Positions 24,876 through 33,935 of a stretch of 35,806 bases of DNA are shown piece after piece. The position numbers and the translations under genes were made by a program. Positions within the stretch are counted from its first letter, which is position 1, and every line of letters begins with the position of its first letter. The stretch comes from Arsukibacterium tuosuense (lineage in GTDB: Bacteria; Pseudomonadota; Gammaproteobacteria; Steroidobacterales; GCA-2729495): assembly GCA_945872065.1 (NCBI GenBank), contig CAMBYH010000018.1:1-35806 (forward strand), given 5' to 3'. The notes under the pieces were generated by a model. It did no database searches. It saw only the letters and a program-made list of their open reading frames with translations, and was not told where the DNA came from.

Positions 24876-27047
24876 ATGCCGCCTTTGCTGCCGCCGGAAC
24901 TCAATTCCCTGCTGGAAGCCCGTGATCACGACCCCTTCCGCTGGCTGGGGCGGCACCCCTCGACGGCTGACCGGGTCGTCGTCCGGGCGCTCCTGCCCGA
25001 TACAGCCAGTGTGGAGATCGTGGAGGCCAAAGCGGCCATGTCCAGGGTCGGTCAGACGGACCTTTTTGAGTGGCAGGGCCCTGCCCTGGCGGTACCGGTC
25101 CGGTATCAGTTACGCACTGTTCGCGGCGATGGCTCGGTAAGCCAGGTCTTTGACCCTTACTGCTTTGGACCCCAGCTGGACGACGGCCAGATCAGCGCCT
25201 TCAACGGGGGCCACCACAACGCGGCGCACCGGTTTCTGGGATCCCATGCCTGGGAGGCGGACGGCATCACCGGTATGCGTTTCGCTGTCTGGGCCCCCAA
25301 CGCCGGACGGGTCAGTGTGGTTGGGGACTTCAATCGCTGGGACGGATGCTGCCACCCGATGCGGATCCGGGGAGGAACCGGGGTCTGGGAACTGTTCATC
25401 CCGGGCCTGACAGAGGGGCTCTACAAGTACGAGATCCGCAACCGCCATGCCGGAGACCTGCGCCTGAAGACTGACCCCTTCGCCCGGGAGTTCGAACTCA
25501 GGCCTGCCACCGCTTCCCGGTTCCGCCCGGCCACCCCGTTCCAGTGGCAGGACGACGCCTGGCTGCGGGAGCGACGGGCCAGTGACTGGCTACGTGCGCC
25601 GCTCTCGATCTACGAGGTGCACTTCGGGTCCTGGCGTCGCCACCCGGACGGCCGCTCCCTCACCTACCGGGAAGCTGCTGATGCCCTCGTCCCCTACGTA
25701 AAGGCTCTGGGCTTTACCCATGTGGAATTCCTGCCCCTCACGGAGTTTCCCCTGGACGAGTCCTGGGGCTATCAGCCCGTGGGTTACTTTGCACCCACCA
25801 GCCGCTACGGCAGCCCGGATGACCTGCGCTACCTCATCGATGCCTGTCATCGCGGCGGCCTGGGAGTGATCCTGGACTGGGTGCCCGGTCATTTCCCACG
25901 GGACAGCCACGGCCTCGCCGACTTCGACGGCTCCCCACTCTTCGAGTACGGGGATCCGCAAAAGGGCAGCCACCCGGACTGGGGCACGCTCATCTTCAAT
26001 TTTGACCGGCAGGAAGTGCGCAGCTTTCTGCTGTCGAGCGCGCGCTTCTGGCTGGAAGAGTTTCACGTGGATGGCCTGCGGGTGGATGCCGTGGCCTCCA
26101 TGCTGTACCTGGACTACTCCCGGAAACCGGGTCAGTGGTACCCCAACGTGCACGGAGGCAACGAGAACCTCGAGGCCGTGCACTTCCTCCGGGAACTGAA
26201 CACGATGACTCACCGGGACTTTCCCGGCACGGTCACCATCGCCGAGGAGTCCACCGCCTGGCCCGGCGTGAGCCGCCCCGTCGACACGGGTGGACTGGGC
26301 TTCAGCATGAAGTGGAACATGGGCTGGATGCACGACACCCTGAAGTACCTGCAAATGGACCCCGTCCACCGCAAGCACCACCACGATCTCCTGACCTTCG
26401 GCCCCGTTTACGCTTTCAGTGAAAACTTCCTGCTGCCCTTGTCCCATGACGAGGTGGTGCACCTCAAGGGCTCACTGCTGGGAAAGATGCCGGGAGATGA
26501 CTGGCAGCGGTTCGCCAACCTGCGCCTTGCCTTCGTCTTCCAGTGGACCTATCCGGGACGCAAGCTCCTGTTCATGGGTGGCGAACTGGCCCAGCCCTGG
26601 GAGTGGAATCACAGGGAGTCGCTGCCCTGGCACCTGATCGATGACCGCCGCCACAGGGGGATGCACAGGCTGGTGGGAGATCTCAACAGGCTCTACACCA
26701 GCACCCCTGCCCTGCACGAGATGGACTTCGACGGCCGTGGCTTCCATTGGCTGCGCTGGGACGATGCGGATAACTCAACCCTGAGCTTCGTGCGTCGGGC
26801 AGACCTTGCCGCGGTTGTCGTGGCGCTCAATTTCACCCCGGTGCCGCGGCCCGGCTACCGGCTCGGCGTTCCCCAGGCGGGACTCTGGCAGGAAGTGCTC
26901 AATTCCGACTCACGCTTTTATGGTGGCAGCGATCTGGGCAACCCTGGCCTGCATCAGGCAGAAGCGGTACCGGCCATGGGGCAGCCTTGGTCTCTCGTGG
27001 TCACGCTCCCACCCCTGGCGGGAGTGGTACTGGCGCCTGCGCCCTAG
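24876..27047 (+). CDS. glgB: 1,4-alpha-glucan branching enzyme
   Basis: A GH13 branching enzyme, 723 residues, that creates alpha-1,6 branches. It has an N-terminal CBM48-type domain ([20 protein letters not shown]), the catalytic barrel with nucleophile D404 ([12 protein letters not shown]) and acid E457 (TIAEEST), LSHDEVVH, and a C-terminal beta domain. An extra N-terminal module (residues about 1-110) makes it the long two-N-domain form, like E. coli GlgB. GGGAG precedes ATG 24876. It faces glgP with the stops ten bases apart and no terminator in between. Confidence 0.96.
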   Translation: MPPLLPPELNSLLEARDHDPFRWLGRHPSTADRVVVRALLPDTASVEIVEAKAAMSRVGQTDLFEWQGPALAVPVRYQLRTVRGDGSVSQVFDPYCFGPQLDDGQISAFNGGHHNAAHRFLGSHAWEADGITGMRFAVWAPNAGRVSVVGDFNRWDGCCHPMRIRGGTGVWELFIPGLTEGLYKYEIRNRHAGDLRLKTDPFAREFELRPATASRFRPATPFQWQDDAWLRERRASDWLRAPLSIYEVHFGSWRRHPDGRSLTYREAADALVPYVKALGFTHVEFLPLTEFPLDESWGYQPVGYFAPTSRYGSPDDLRYLIDACHRGGLGVILDWVPGHFPRDSHGLADFDGSPLFEYGDPQKGSHPDWGTLIFNFDRQEVRSFLLSSARFWLEEFHVDGLRVDAVASMLYLDYSRKPGQWYPNVHGGNENLEAVHFLRELNTMTHRDFPGTVTIAEESTAWPGVSRPVDTGGLGFSMKWNMGWMHDTLKYLQMDPVHRKHHHDLLTFGPVYAFSENFLLPLSHDEVVHLKGSLLGKMPGDDWQRFANLRLAFVFQWTYPGRKLLFMGGELAQPWEWNHRESLPWHLIDDRRHRGMHRLVGDLNRLYTSTPALHEMDFDGRGFHWLRWDDADNSTLSFVRRADLAAVVVALNFTPVPRPGYRLGVPQAGLWQEVLNSDSRFYGGSDLGNPGLHQAEAVPAMGQPWSLVVTLPPLAGVVLAPAP

Positions 27048-27056
27048 GCACGGCGC

Positions 27057-29681
27057 TCAGATCCAGCGCATCAGACCCAGTTCGTAGGGGTGTGACAGCT
27101 GCGGGTGAGACGGAGACCCGCGGACCCTGAAATGCAGAGCTCCGCACCAGGGGGGCCGCAACTCAACCCGGTAATGCTGCACACCATCCCCGTCGGTGGA
27201 ACCGACGGCAGCGAAGTCCTGGACATAGACATGGTCCTCACCCACCAGGCGCAGACCCGGCTCAGCCATCCCGCGATCCGCAAACTGCCGCACAGGTACC
27301 GTCAGATCGGAACAGATTTCCCGGGACACGATGCACTCAAGCCGGACATCAGTGGCAGTCAGTCCGTTCAGTTTAACGTCGACCTCAAGGCTGACACTGG
27401 TGTTGAAATCAATGCGGTTGGCCACGGTACCGTTCAGACGCAGGCCGACCCCGGGCCAGGCCGCCCGCACCTTCTGCTTCCAGACAGCGAGGCTCCGGGC
27501 CGCCGCGTAGCCATCCATCGCCAGCTCGCGGCCGCGACGCGCCGCTGGCCCGTAGAACAACACCGAGTAATCGTGCACGGTACGGTTCATGTTGAAGTGG
27601 GGCAGGATGGTGGACATGGAGCGCTTGCACTTGCGGACCCAACCGGGGGAGTAGCCGAGGCGTTCATCCCTCGCGTAGTAGAGAGGAATGATCTCGTCCT
27701 GCAGTATCTCGTAGAGGATCCGCGAATCGTGCCGGTCCCGCTCGGCGGGATCGTTGATCTGGGTAGACGGTGGAATGGCCCAGCCGTTTTCCCCATCGTA
27801 GGCTTCAGCCCACCAGCCATCGAGCACGCTGCAGTTAACGGTGCCATTGATGGCCGCCTTCATGCCCGAGGTACCACTGGCTTCCATGGGGTGGACCGGG
27901 GTGTTCAGCCACACGTCCACGCCAGAGGTGAGCAGGCGGCCCAGGCCCATGTCGTAGCCTTCGACCAGCAGCAGCTTTCCCGAGAACTCGGGCAGGCAGC
28001 TGACCCGGTGCAACTCCTGCATCAGCAGCTGCGCCGGGCGGTCCGCCGGGTGGGCCTTGCCGGCAAAAATGAACACCACCGGCCGCTCATCCTTGTCGAT
28101 GATGTCTTTCAGCCAGCCGAGATCCTGCAGTAGCAGGGTCGCCCGCTTGTAGGTGGCGAAGCGCCGGCCGAAGCCGACCGTCAGCACATCGGGTCGCGCG
28201 GGATCCAGATACTTGAGTAACCGGTGGGCGTGGGCTTCGGAAAGCTGGTTCCGCGCGTGCTGCCGGCGCAACCGGTCCCGGAGCCCCGTGAGCATGGCGG
28301 CCTTCACCTGCTGCCCGACATACCAGAAGCGGCCATCTGGAATCTCCTGGATCTGCCGCATCAGGTCCCGGTCCATCAGCTGATAGCGCCAGGACGGGCC
28401 AATGCTTTGCTCAAGCAAATCCGCCCATTCCGATTGCATGAACGTGGGTACGTGCACCCCGTTGGTGACAAAGCCGATGGGATTCTCGGCCGCCGCGATC
28501 TCCGGCCAGTTCGACGAGCAGATCGCGGCAGTCGCGTGGCGATGGATACGACTGACGCCATTGACGTTGCGGGCACCGGTCAGAGCCAGCCGGGTCATGT
28601 TGAATCCGGAGTGCCCGCCGCCGTCAGAGCCCAGATTAAGGAAGCCCTGCTCCCCGATACCCAGCTCCCCGATCAGGTTATGGAAGTAACTGGCAACGAC
28701 ATCCCGGTCAAACACGTCGTGGCCCGCAGATACCGGCGTGTGGGTGGTGAAGACCGTGCAGGCAGCAACGGCCTCCACGGCAGCGTCAAAGTCCAGGCCA
28801 CCAGTTACCAGCTCCCGGATGCGCTCGACGATCTGGAAGGCCGCGTGCCCCTCATTGATATGCCACACCCGCGGGGCGATACCGGCAGCCCGGAGTGCCC
28901 GGACACCCGCAATACCCAGAATGATTTCCTGCTGGAGCCGCGTCTGTTCGTCACCCCCGTACAACTGCCGGGTGATCTGCCGGTCGGCGGGGTCGTTCTG
29001 GGGCAGATCGGTATCCAGGAGCAGCACGGGGATACGCCCCACATCGGCCTGCCAGGCCTTGATGGCAACCTGCCGCCCCGCCAGATCGCAATGCACAACG
29101 ACCTCGTTGCCCGCAGGGTCCAGGGCCGGCCGGACGGGGGCATCCTCCGCCTGGATGTAGCTGTACTCCGCGATCTGCTGGCCGTGCTCATTGATGCGCT
29201 GGTTGAAGTAGCCCTGACGGTAGAGGAGACCCACGGCAACGAAGGGCAAACCCATATCGCTGGCCGTCTTGCAGTGATCGCCGGCCAGGATGCCGAGGCC
29301 ACCGGAATAGATGGGGAAGCTCTCGTGATAGCCAAATTCCGCGCAGAAGTAGGCCACGAGGTCGTCCGCCCCAAGGCCCGCCGGCTTGTAACCCGCCGTG
29401 CGCTGCTCCAGGTAGGAGTCGTACTCGGCCAGCGCGCGCCGGTAGGCGCCCAGGAAGGTGTCGTTGTTGGCAGCAATCTCCAGCACCGACTGGTCGACAC
29501 AGCGGAGAAAAACCCGCGGGTTGCGGCCTGTCCTCCACCACAGCTCACGATCGAGGAGCTCGAAGAGGTGGCGCGTGGGGCGGTGCCAGCTGAACCAGAG
29601 ATTGGCCGCCAGATCGTTCAACCGGGCAATGCGTTCCGGAAGGCGAGGCTGGACGTGAAGGGAGAACTGCTGACCTGTCAT
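27057..29681 (-). CDS. glgP: Alpha-glucan (glycogen) phosphorylase, DUF3417-type
   Basis: A GT35 phosphorylase, 874 residues, that releases glucose-1-phosphate from glycogen with pyridoxal phosphate. The N-terminal LNDLAANLWFSWHRPTRHLF is the DUF3417 domain of the short bacterial/archaeal phosphorylase branch, unlike E. coli GlgP. GGLGILAGDH and the PLP Lys K608 in GTSGMKAAINGT are present. The ATG at 29681 lies one base after the encoded CCA of tRNA-Lys, so there is no leader and no Shine-Dalgarno. A TAA in the tRNA anticodon loop blocks any upstream start, and no ATG, GTG or TTG lies between. The next in-frame candidate (TTG, residue 21) would cut into the domain and lacks a ribosome-binding site. 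Confidence 0.93.
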   Translation of the reverse strand: MTGQQFSLHVQPRLPERIARLNDLAANLWFSWHRPTRHLFELLDRELWWRTGRNPRVFLRCVDQSVLEIAANNDTFLGAYRRALAEYDSYLEQRTAGYKPAGLGADDLVAYFCAEFGYHESFPIYSGGLGILAGDHCKTASDMGLPFVAVGLLYRQGYFNQRINEHGQQIAEYSYIQAEDAPVRPALDPAGNEVVVHCDLAGRQVAIKAWQADVGRIPVLLLDTDLPQNDPADRQITRQLYGGDEQTRLQQEIILGIAGVRALRAAGIAPRVWHINEGHAAFQIVERIRELVTGGLDFDAAVEAVAACTVFTTHTPVSAGHDVFDRDVVASYFHNLIGELGIGEQGFLNLGSDGGGHSGFNMTRLALTGARNVNGVSRIHRHATAAICSSNWPEIAAAENPIGFVTNGVHVPTFMQSEWADLLEQSIGPSWRYQLMDRDLMRQIQEIPDGRFWYVGQQVKAAMLTGLRDRLRRQHARNQLSEAHAHRLLKYLDPARPDVLTVGFGRRFATYKRATLLLQDLGWLKDIIDKDERPVVFIFAGKAHPADRPAQLLMQELHRVSCLPEFSGKLLLVEGYDMGLGRLLTSGVDVWLNTPVHPMEASGTSGMKAAINGTVNCSVLDGWWAEAYDGENGWAIPPSTQINDPAERDRHDSRILYEILQDEIIPLYYARDERLGYSPGWVRKCKRSMSTILPHFNMNRTVHDYSVLFYGPAARRGRELAMDGYAAARSLAVWKQKVRAAWPGVGLRLNGTVANRIDFNTSVSLEVDVKLNGLTATDVRLECIVSREICSDLTVPVRQFADRGMAEPGLRLVGEDHVYVQDFAAVGSTDGDGVQHYRVELRPPWCGALHFRVRGSPSHPQLSHPYELGLMRWI

Positions 29682-29682
29682 A

Positions 29683-29758
29683 TGGTGGGCCGTGATGGAT
29701 TTGAACCATCGACCAACGGATTAAAAGTCCGCTGCTCTACCAACTGAGCTAACGGCCC
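29683..29758 (-). tRNA. tRNA-Lys(TTT)
   Basis: Seventy-six bases fold as a complete tRNA: acceptor GGGCCGT/ACGGCCC, D-arm GCTC-AGTTGGTAGA-GAGC-like, anticodon stem GCGGA/TCCGT with loop CTTTTAA (anticodon TTT at 29723-29725), T-arm GATGG-TTCAAAT-CCATC, discriminator A and an encoded CCA (29685-29683). It follows queC, as in Pseudomonas, where this tRNA-Lys is a known island integration site. The 3' end abuts glgP. Confidence 0.97.
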
Positions 29759-29804
29759 CATGTGAATATCGGATTCCTGCCTGTCTAGGCTGTGGAGTGA
29801 AGAG

Positions 29805-29821
29805 AAGATGCGCCGCATCTT
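29805..29821 (-). terminator. Hairpin overlapping the queC stop codon, possible weak terminator
   Basis: AAGATGCG and CGCATCTT form a perfect inverted repeat around one base (effective loop three to five). On the minus strand it starts at the queC TAA stop and is followed by pyrimidine-rich CTCTTCACTCC rather than a run of T. It could attenuate read-through from the tol-que operon into tRNA-Lys, or be an RNA-stabilising stem. Confidence 0.4.
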
Positions 29822-30491
29822 AGCGATAGCGCGTGGGATCCGCCACGCCGGCCGCAGAAAATCCGGCCCTTCGCAGGCGGCAGGCATCACAGTTTCCGCA
29901 GGCCTCCCCCGCCTCCGTGGCCTGATAGCAGGAGACGGTAGCCCCGAAATCCACCTTAAGCCCCAGCCCGGTCCGGACGATCTCAGCCTTGCTCATCAGC
30001 AACAATGGCGTATGCACAACAATGGGCTGGCCCTCCACGCCCCTCCGCGTCGCCAGGTTGGCCAGTCGCTGAAATGCCTCCAGATAAGCCGGCCTGCAAT
30101 CCGGATAGCCCGAGTAGTCGATCGCGTTCATCCCGGCGTAGATACGGTCGGCATCCAGCACCTCGGCGAGGCCCAGAGCGAAGGCCAGAAATACCGTATT
30201 GCGGGCCGGGACGTAGGTGATGGGGATGCCTGAGCCCGCAACCGTGGGGACTGTAAGCTGCTGATCCGTCAGGGCCGAGCCGCCAAAGTCCCCCAGACCA
30301 ATCGTCAGGGTCCGGTGTTCCACAGCACCCAGCGTCAGGGCCATCCGCTTCGCGGCGTCCAGCTCGGCCCGGTGGCGCTGGCCGTAGTCAAAACTCAGGG
30401 CGTGACACTCGCACCCGTCCTGCCGGGCCAGGGCCAGGCAGGTGGCCGAATCCATGCCACCTGACAAGAGAACTACCGCCCGGGTGGCCAT
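29820..30491 (-). CDS. queC: 7-cyano-7-deazaguanine synthase
   Basis: Converts 7-carboxy-7-deazaguanine to preQ0 with ATP and ammonia in queuosine biosynthesis; 223 residues. The PP-loop SGGMDS is at residues 10-15 and the zinc site is C188, C198, C201, C204, matching the E. coli pattern closely. The frame extends 61 codons upstream inside queE, but that part is Ala/Pro/Arg-rich shadow sequence. ATG 30491 gives the normal N-terminus ([12 protein letters not shown]) and lies two bases after the queE stop, indicating coupling. Confidence 0.96.
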   Translation of the reverse strand: MATRAVVLLSGGMDSATCLALARQDGCECHALSFDYGQRHRAELDAAKRMALTLGAVEHRTLTIGLGDFGGSALTDQQLTVPTVAGSGIPITYVPARNTVFLAFALGLAEVLDADRIYAGMNAIDYSGYPDCRPAYLEAFQRLANLATRRGVEGQPIVVHTPLLLMSKAEIVRTGLGLKVDFGATVSCYQATEAGEACGNCDACRLRRAGFSAAGVADPTRYR

Positions 30492-30493
30492 CG

Positions 30494-31135
30494 TCAATGA
30501 CCCGGCCCGTCGCCCCAGAGGTACTTGTGCAGCTGGAGCTGGAAGCGCACCGGCAGCCGGTCCTCGAGGATCCAGTCTGCGAGCTCCCGCGCTGGCTGCT
30601 GCTCCCAGGCCGGTGAAAACAGAACCTCGCACCGGGCAGGCAGGTCGTGCACACGCAGCTGGTCGCGGGCCCATTCGTAGTCAGGCCGGTTACAGACCAC
30701 GATCTTGATCTGGTCCTCCGGCTTCAGGAGCGGGAGATTGGCCCACAGGTTGCGCTCACACTCCCCGGAAGCCGGTGTCTTGAGATCAAGGACTACCGCT
30801 ACCCGGCGGTCCACGGCGGCAATGTCCAGAGCGCCGCTGGTCTCCAGGGACACCCGGTAACCCGCGTCACAGAGCGCCGCCAGCAAGCCGAGACAGGCTG
30901 GCTGCGCGAGCGGCTCACCGCCGGTAACGCACACGTACCTGACCTGAAACTCGGCGACGCGGGCCAGAATCGCCGCCACGTCCAGGCGCTGCCCGCCGTG
31001 AAAGGCATAGGCCGTGTCGCAATACGCGCACCGCAGGGGGCACCCCGTGAGGCGCACGAAGGCCGTGGGATACCCGACGGGACGGGATTCGCCCTGGAGT
31101 GAGTGAAAAATCTCGGTGATGCGCAGGGCAGACAC
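30494..31135 (-). CDS. queE: 7-carboxy-7-deazaguanine synthase (radical SAM)
   Basis: A radical SAM enzyme that contracts the ring of 6-carboxytetrahydropterin to 7-carboxy-7-deazaguanine; 213 residues. The cluster motif is C32-x3-C36-x2-C39 (CPLRCAYC). [10 protein letters not shown] at the N-terminus, [10 protein letters not shown] and the terminal [10 protein letters not shown] are family hallmarks. It starts with GTG at 31135 and has no clear Shine-Dalgarno; the upstream GATATACC could be part of a promoter. It follows cpoB at 43 bases, the order known from Pseudomonas. Confidence 0.95.
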   Translation of the reverse strand: MSALRITEIFHSLQGESRPVGYPTAFVRLTGCPLRCAYCDTAYAFHGGQRLDVAAILARVAEFQVRYVCVTGGEPLAQPACLGLLAALCDAGYRVSLETSGALDIAAVDRRVAVVLDLKTPASGECERNLWANLPLLKPEDQIKIVVCNRPDYEWARDQLRVHDLPARCEVLFSPAWEQQPARELADWILEDRLPVRFQLQLHKYLWGDGPGH

Positions 31136-31178
31136 GGGCAGGTTCTGGACAGGTATATCGGGGCCGCAGGCGACCGCG

Positions 31179-31985
31179 CTAGAGCCCCTCGGCGGTCATC
31201 CGCTCGAGGCGCTGGCCGGCGAGCCGAGCCGCGGTGGTTTCGGGAAAGTTCGCCACGACGGTCTGCAGTGCTTTACGCGAAGCATTGAAGCGCTTCAGCT
31301 CATAGTTGCAGTAGCCAATCTTGAGGAGTGCGTCGGGGATCTTGCGTGACTTGGGGTACTTCTCCACGACAACGGAGAACTCCGGCAAGGCCTTGTCGTA
31401 GCTCTGGCTCACGTAGTGGGTCTCGGCCAGCCAGTACTGGGCGTTGTCCAGCAGGGAACTCTCCGGGAAGGCAATCATGAACTGCTTCAGGGCAGCACTG
31501 GCCTCCTTGTAGCGGCCCTGCTTCAGCAGCTCGAAAGCGGCCTGGTAGTTAGCCCGATCCGTACCCCCGGGGACGGGCAGCTGGCCAGGACGCAGCTCGC
31601 CCCCGTCGAGCACGCTCCGCCCATCCGGGCTCGCGGTCGTGCGCTCCCCAAGGGCCTTCTCCAGGCTCTGGAGGCGCTGATCCACGTCGACGTACTGCTG
31701 CTTCTGGGCCGCACCGGTCTGGTCCAGCTTGAACTGGAGCTGGTCGATCTGCTCCCGCAGAGCCTTTGCGTCCGCCTGCAGCTGCTCAACCTGCTTGAGC
31801 AGATTGACGAGTCCATCGCTGTCAATGACGCGCTCAACCCGGTTGACCCGCGTGTCCAGTTCCGCCAGCTTGATGTTCGTCGGGTCTTTCTCGGGGGGGA
31901 CCAGGAGCGAACAGCCTGAGACCAGTGCCGCCGCCAGGGCCGCACCGAGAACCGTTAAACGCAGACCGGCAGCGAGGTGGCTCAT
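31179..31985 (-). CDS. cpoB: Cell division coordinator CpoB (YbgF), predicted lipoprotein
   Basis: A Tol-associated periplasmic protein, 268 residues, that links outer-membrane constriction with peptidoglycan synthesis. A coiled-coil trimerisation region (LAELDTRVNRVERV through LQSLEKAL, about residues 40-110) is followed by a linker and C-terminal TPR repeats (NYQAAFELLKQGRYKEASAA, NAQYWLAETHYVSQ, IGYCNYELKRF). The signal peptide ends in a lipobox VSGC (Cys25), whereas the E. coli and Pseudomonas proteins have ordinary cleavable signals as far as I recall. The next residue is Ser, which would favour outer-membrane retention. The gene starts five bases after pal stops. Confidence 0.92.
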   Translation of the reverse strand: MSHLAAGLRLTVLGAALAAALVSGCSLLVPPEKDPTNIKLAELDTRVNRVERVIDSDGLVNLLKQVEQLQADAKALREQIDQLQFKLDQTGAAQKQQYVDVDQRLQSLEKALGERTTASPDGRSVLDGGELRPGQLPVPGGTDRANYQAAFELLKQGRYKEASAALKQFMIAFPESSLLDNAQYWLAETHYVSQSYDKALPEFSVVVEKYPKSRKIPDALLKIGYCNYELKRFNASRKALQTVVANFPETTAARLAGQRLERMTAEGL

Positions 31986-31990
31986 GGCGC

Positions 31991-32536
31991 CTATTGCCCG
32001 TAGACGATCTCAACCCGGCGGTTCAGGGACCAGGCTTCTTCGTCGCTGCCAATGACAGCCGGACGCTCCTCGCCAAAACTGACCGTGGCGATCTGGTCGG
32101 ACACCGCGCCCTGAAGCAGCAGGACGTTGCGAACGGACTGGGCGCGCTTCTCTCCGAGGCCAATGTTGTATTCCCGACTGCCACGCTCGTCGGCATGACC
32201 TTCGAGGCGCACCCGCGCTGCCGGATTGGCTGACAGGTACTTGCCGTGGGCCTGGAGAATGACGTCGTACTCAGGCTTGACGGCAAATTCGTCATACCCG
32301 AAGTAGATGATCCGGTTTTCCTGGGAAGCTCCCGGGCCGCCCAGGGCACTGCCGCCTGTGGCGCCACCCATGGCTCCACCAGCGCCCGTCCCGCCCGCGC
32401 CAACGCCGGACGACGCTGCCCCGCCGGCTCCGGCAGCGCCCGCAGCACCCTCGTCGACGGTGGACTTGGAGGGTCCCGAGCACGCCGTCACCAGCGTGAC
32501 GATGAGCAGAGCGGCAATGGTCTTGAACTTCGTCAT
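31991..32536 (-). CDS. pal: Peptidoglycan-associated lipoprotein
   Basis: An outer-membrane lipoprotein that binds peptidoglycan and TolB; 181 residues. Lipobox VTAC (Cys19). A Gly/Ala-rich low-complexity linker of about 60 residues is followed by the OmpA-like domain (YFGYDEFAVKPEY, LEGHADERGSREYNIGLGEKRA, INRRVEIVY-type end). Two starts are possible: ATG 32536 is nine bases from AGGAG, while ATG 32542 is only three bases away, so I chose the former. The Gly/Ala linker is longer and more repetitive than in E. coli Pal. Confidence 0.95.
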   Translation of the reverse strand: MTKFKTIAALLIVTLVTACSGPSKSTVDEGAAGAAGAGGAASSGVGAGGTGAGGAMGGATGGSALGGPGASQENRIIYFGYDEFAVKPEYDVILQAHGKYLSANPAARVRLEGHADERGSREYNIGLGEKRAQSVRNVLLLQGAVSDQIATVSFGEERPAVIGSDEEAWSLNRRVEIVYGQ

Positions 32537-32583
32537 GGTCATAAACTCCTGAAACTGATCTTCTACAAGCAATAAGGCTGGCT

Positions 32584-33897
32584 CTATTTGTCCGCAAAGG
32601 GCGACCAGGCGGGCTCCCGCACGTCGCCATCGAGTTCCGGGATCCGGGTCTTGATCCGGCCGTTGGCACTGACAGTGGCCAGGACCCCGCGCGTTCCCTC
32701 CTGGGTCGCGTAAATCAGCATTTCACCATTGGGAGCAAAGCTCGGCGACTCATCGAGGCGCCCGTCCGACAGGACCTGCGTGGTGGATCGCGCCAGATCG
32801 ACCAGCGCAATTCTATAGTTGCCACGGTCGTTATGCACTACAGCCAGCTCCTTGCCATCCGGCGCCATGCGCGGCCTGGCGTTGTAGGACCCCTCGAAAG
32901 TCACCCGCCTGGCGCTGCCGCCTTCGGCCGGCACCCGGTAAACCTGCGGACCACCCGCGGCGTCGGACGTAAAGTAGATCTGCTGACCGTCCAGCGACCA
33001 GGTTGGCTCGGTATCAATCGCTGAGCCGCTCGTCAGCCGGGTCAGGACCTGCGTGGTGAGGTCCAACGTGTAAATGTCGAGATTGCCATCCTGCTGGGAA
33101 AGGGCCACTGCCAGGCGCTGGCCATCGGGCGACCAGGCGGGCGCGCCATTGACGCCGGGCCGCGCTGAGACCCGCTTGCGGGAGCCTGAGCGCAGATCCT
33201 GCACATAAATCTCCGAACGGTTGGCCTCGAAGGACACGTAGGCGATCTTCCGCCCGTCCGGGGACCAGGCCGGTGACATGATGGGCTGCCGGGACTCCAC
33301 CATGATCCGGACGTTCTGGCCATCCGCATCCGCAACGACCAGCCGGTAGTTGCTGTTCACCTGGCCCTGGGCCTGGCTCCGGGACACGGTCACGTAAGCA
33401 ATCCGGGTGGAGAACACACCGCGAATGCCGGTCAGCTTCTCATAGATCACATCCGCCACCCGGTGGCAGCTGCGGCGGAAATCTGCCGCGGTTGCGGGCT
33501 GGCGATAACTCAGCAGCTGCTCGCCCCGGAGCACGTCGAACACCTGAAACTGGATCTCGTACTGGCCCGGGACTGACTGGACCACCCGCCCGATAATGAG
33601 GAAATCCGTCGACTGCATGCGCCAGTCACCAAAGTCGACGTCCGCTCCCGTAGTGGGCCGCTGCAGCATGTCTTTGCGGTCCATCGGATCGAAGCGCCCC
33701 GACCGCGCCAGATCGGCAGCCACCACGCTGGCGACATCAAGAGGCGCAGCAGCACCCGTGCCCTGCCAGCCAAAAGGCACGACAGCAATCGGCAGCGCCT
33801 TGTCCACGCCCTCGGTGATCTGAATCTGCAACTCGGCCTGACCCGGGGGGGCGGCCAGCATCAGAATTGCAGCAAGCACGGGGATGAGCTTATGCAT
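32584..33897 (-). CDS. tolB: Tol-Pal system beta-propeller protein
   Basis: Periplasmic TolB, 437 residues, that shuttles between Pal and TolA. A cleavable signal peptide (IPVLAAILMLAAPPGQA) leads to the N-terminal domain (ELQIQITEGVDKALPIAVVPF). A six-bladed propeller follows with repeated PAWSPDGRKIAYVS, PAWSPDGQRLAVALS and PTWSLDGQQIYFTS units. The length is usual. It follows tolA after a 38-base gap and precedes pal by 47 bases. Confidence 0.97.
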   Translation of the reverse strand: MHKLIPVLAAILMLAAPPGQAELQIQITEGVDKALPIAVVPFGWQGTGAAAPLDVASVVAADLARSGRFDPMDRKDMLQRPTTGADVDFGDWRMQSTDFLIIGRVVQSVPGQYEIQFQVFDVLRGEQLLSYRQPATAADFRRSCHRVADVIYEKLTGIRGVFSTRIAYVTVSRSQAQGQVNSNYRLVVADADGQNVRIMVESRQPIMSPAWSPDGRKIAYVSFEANRSEIYVQDLRSGSRKRVSARPGVNGAPAWSPDGQRLAVALSQQDGNLDIYTLDLTTQVLTRLTSGSAIDTEPTWSLDGQQIYFTSDAAGGPQVYRVPAEGGSARRVTFEGSYNARPRMAPDGKELAVVHNDRGNYRIALVDLARSTTQVLSDGRLDESPSFAPNGEMLIYATQEGTRGVLATVSANGRIKTRIPELDGDVREPAWSPFADK

Positions 33898-33935
33898 AGG
33901 TAGGGTCTTCCTTGGCCCGGCAGCCCGGACGGCGG

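Noticed and set aside
28224-29747. Open frame of 507 codons on plus opposite glgP, running into the tRNA
   Set aside because: Antisense shadow; composition follows the third-codon GC of glgP and it ends in the tRNA.
29659-29760. Direct repeat of the tRNA-Lys 3' end marking an integrated island
   Set aside because: I looked for a second copy of the T-arm/CCA segment elsewhere in the window and saw none, and no integrase gene is present.
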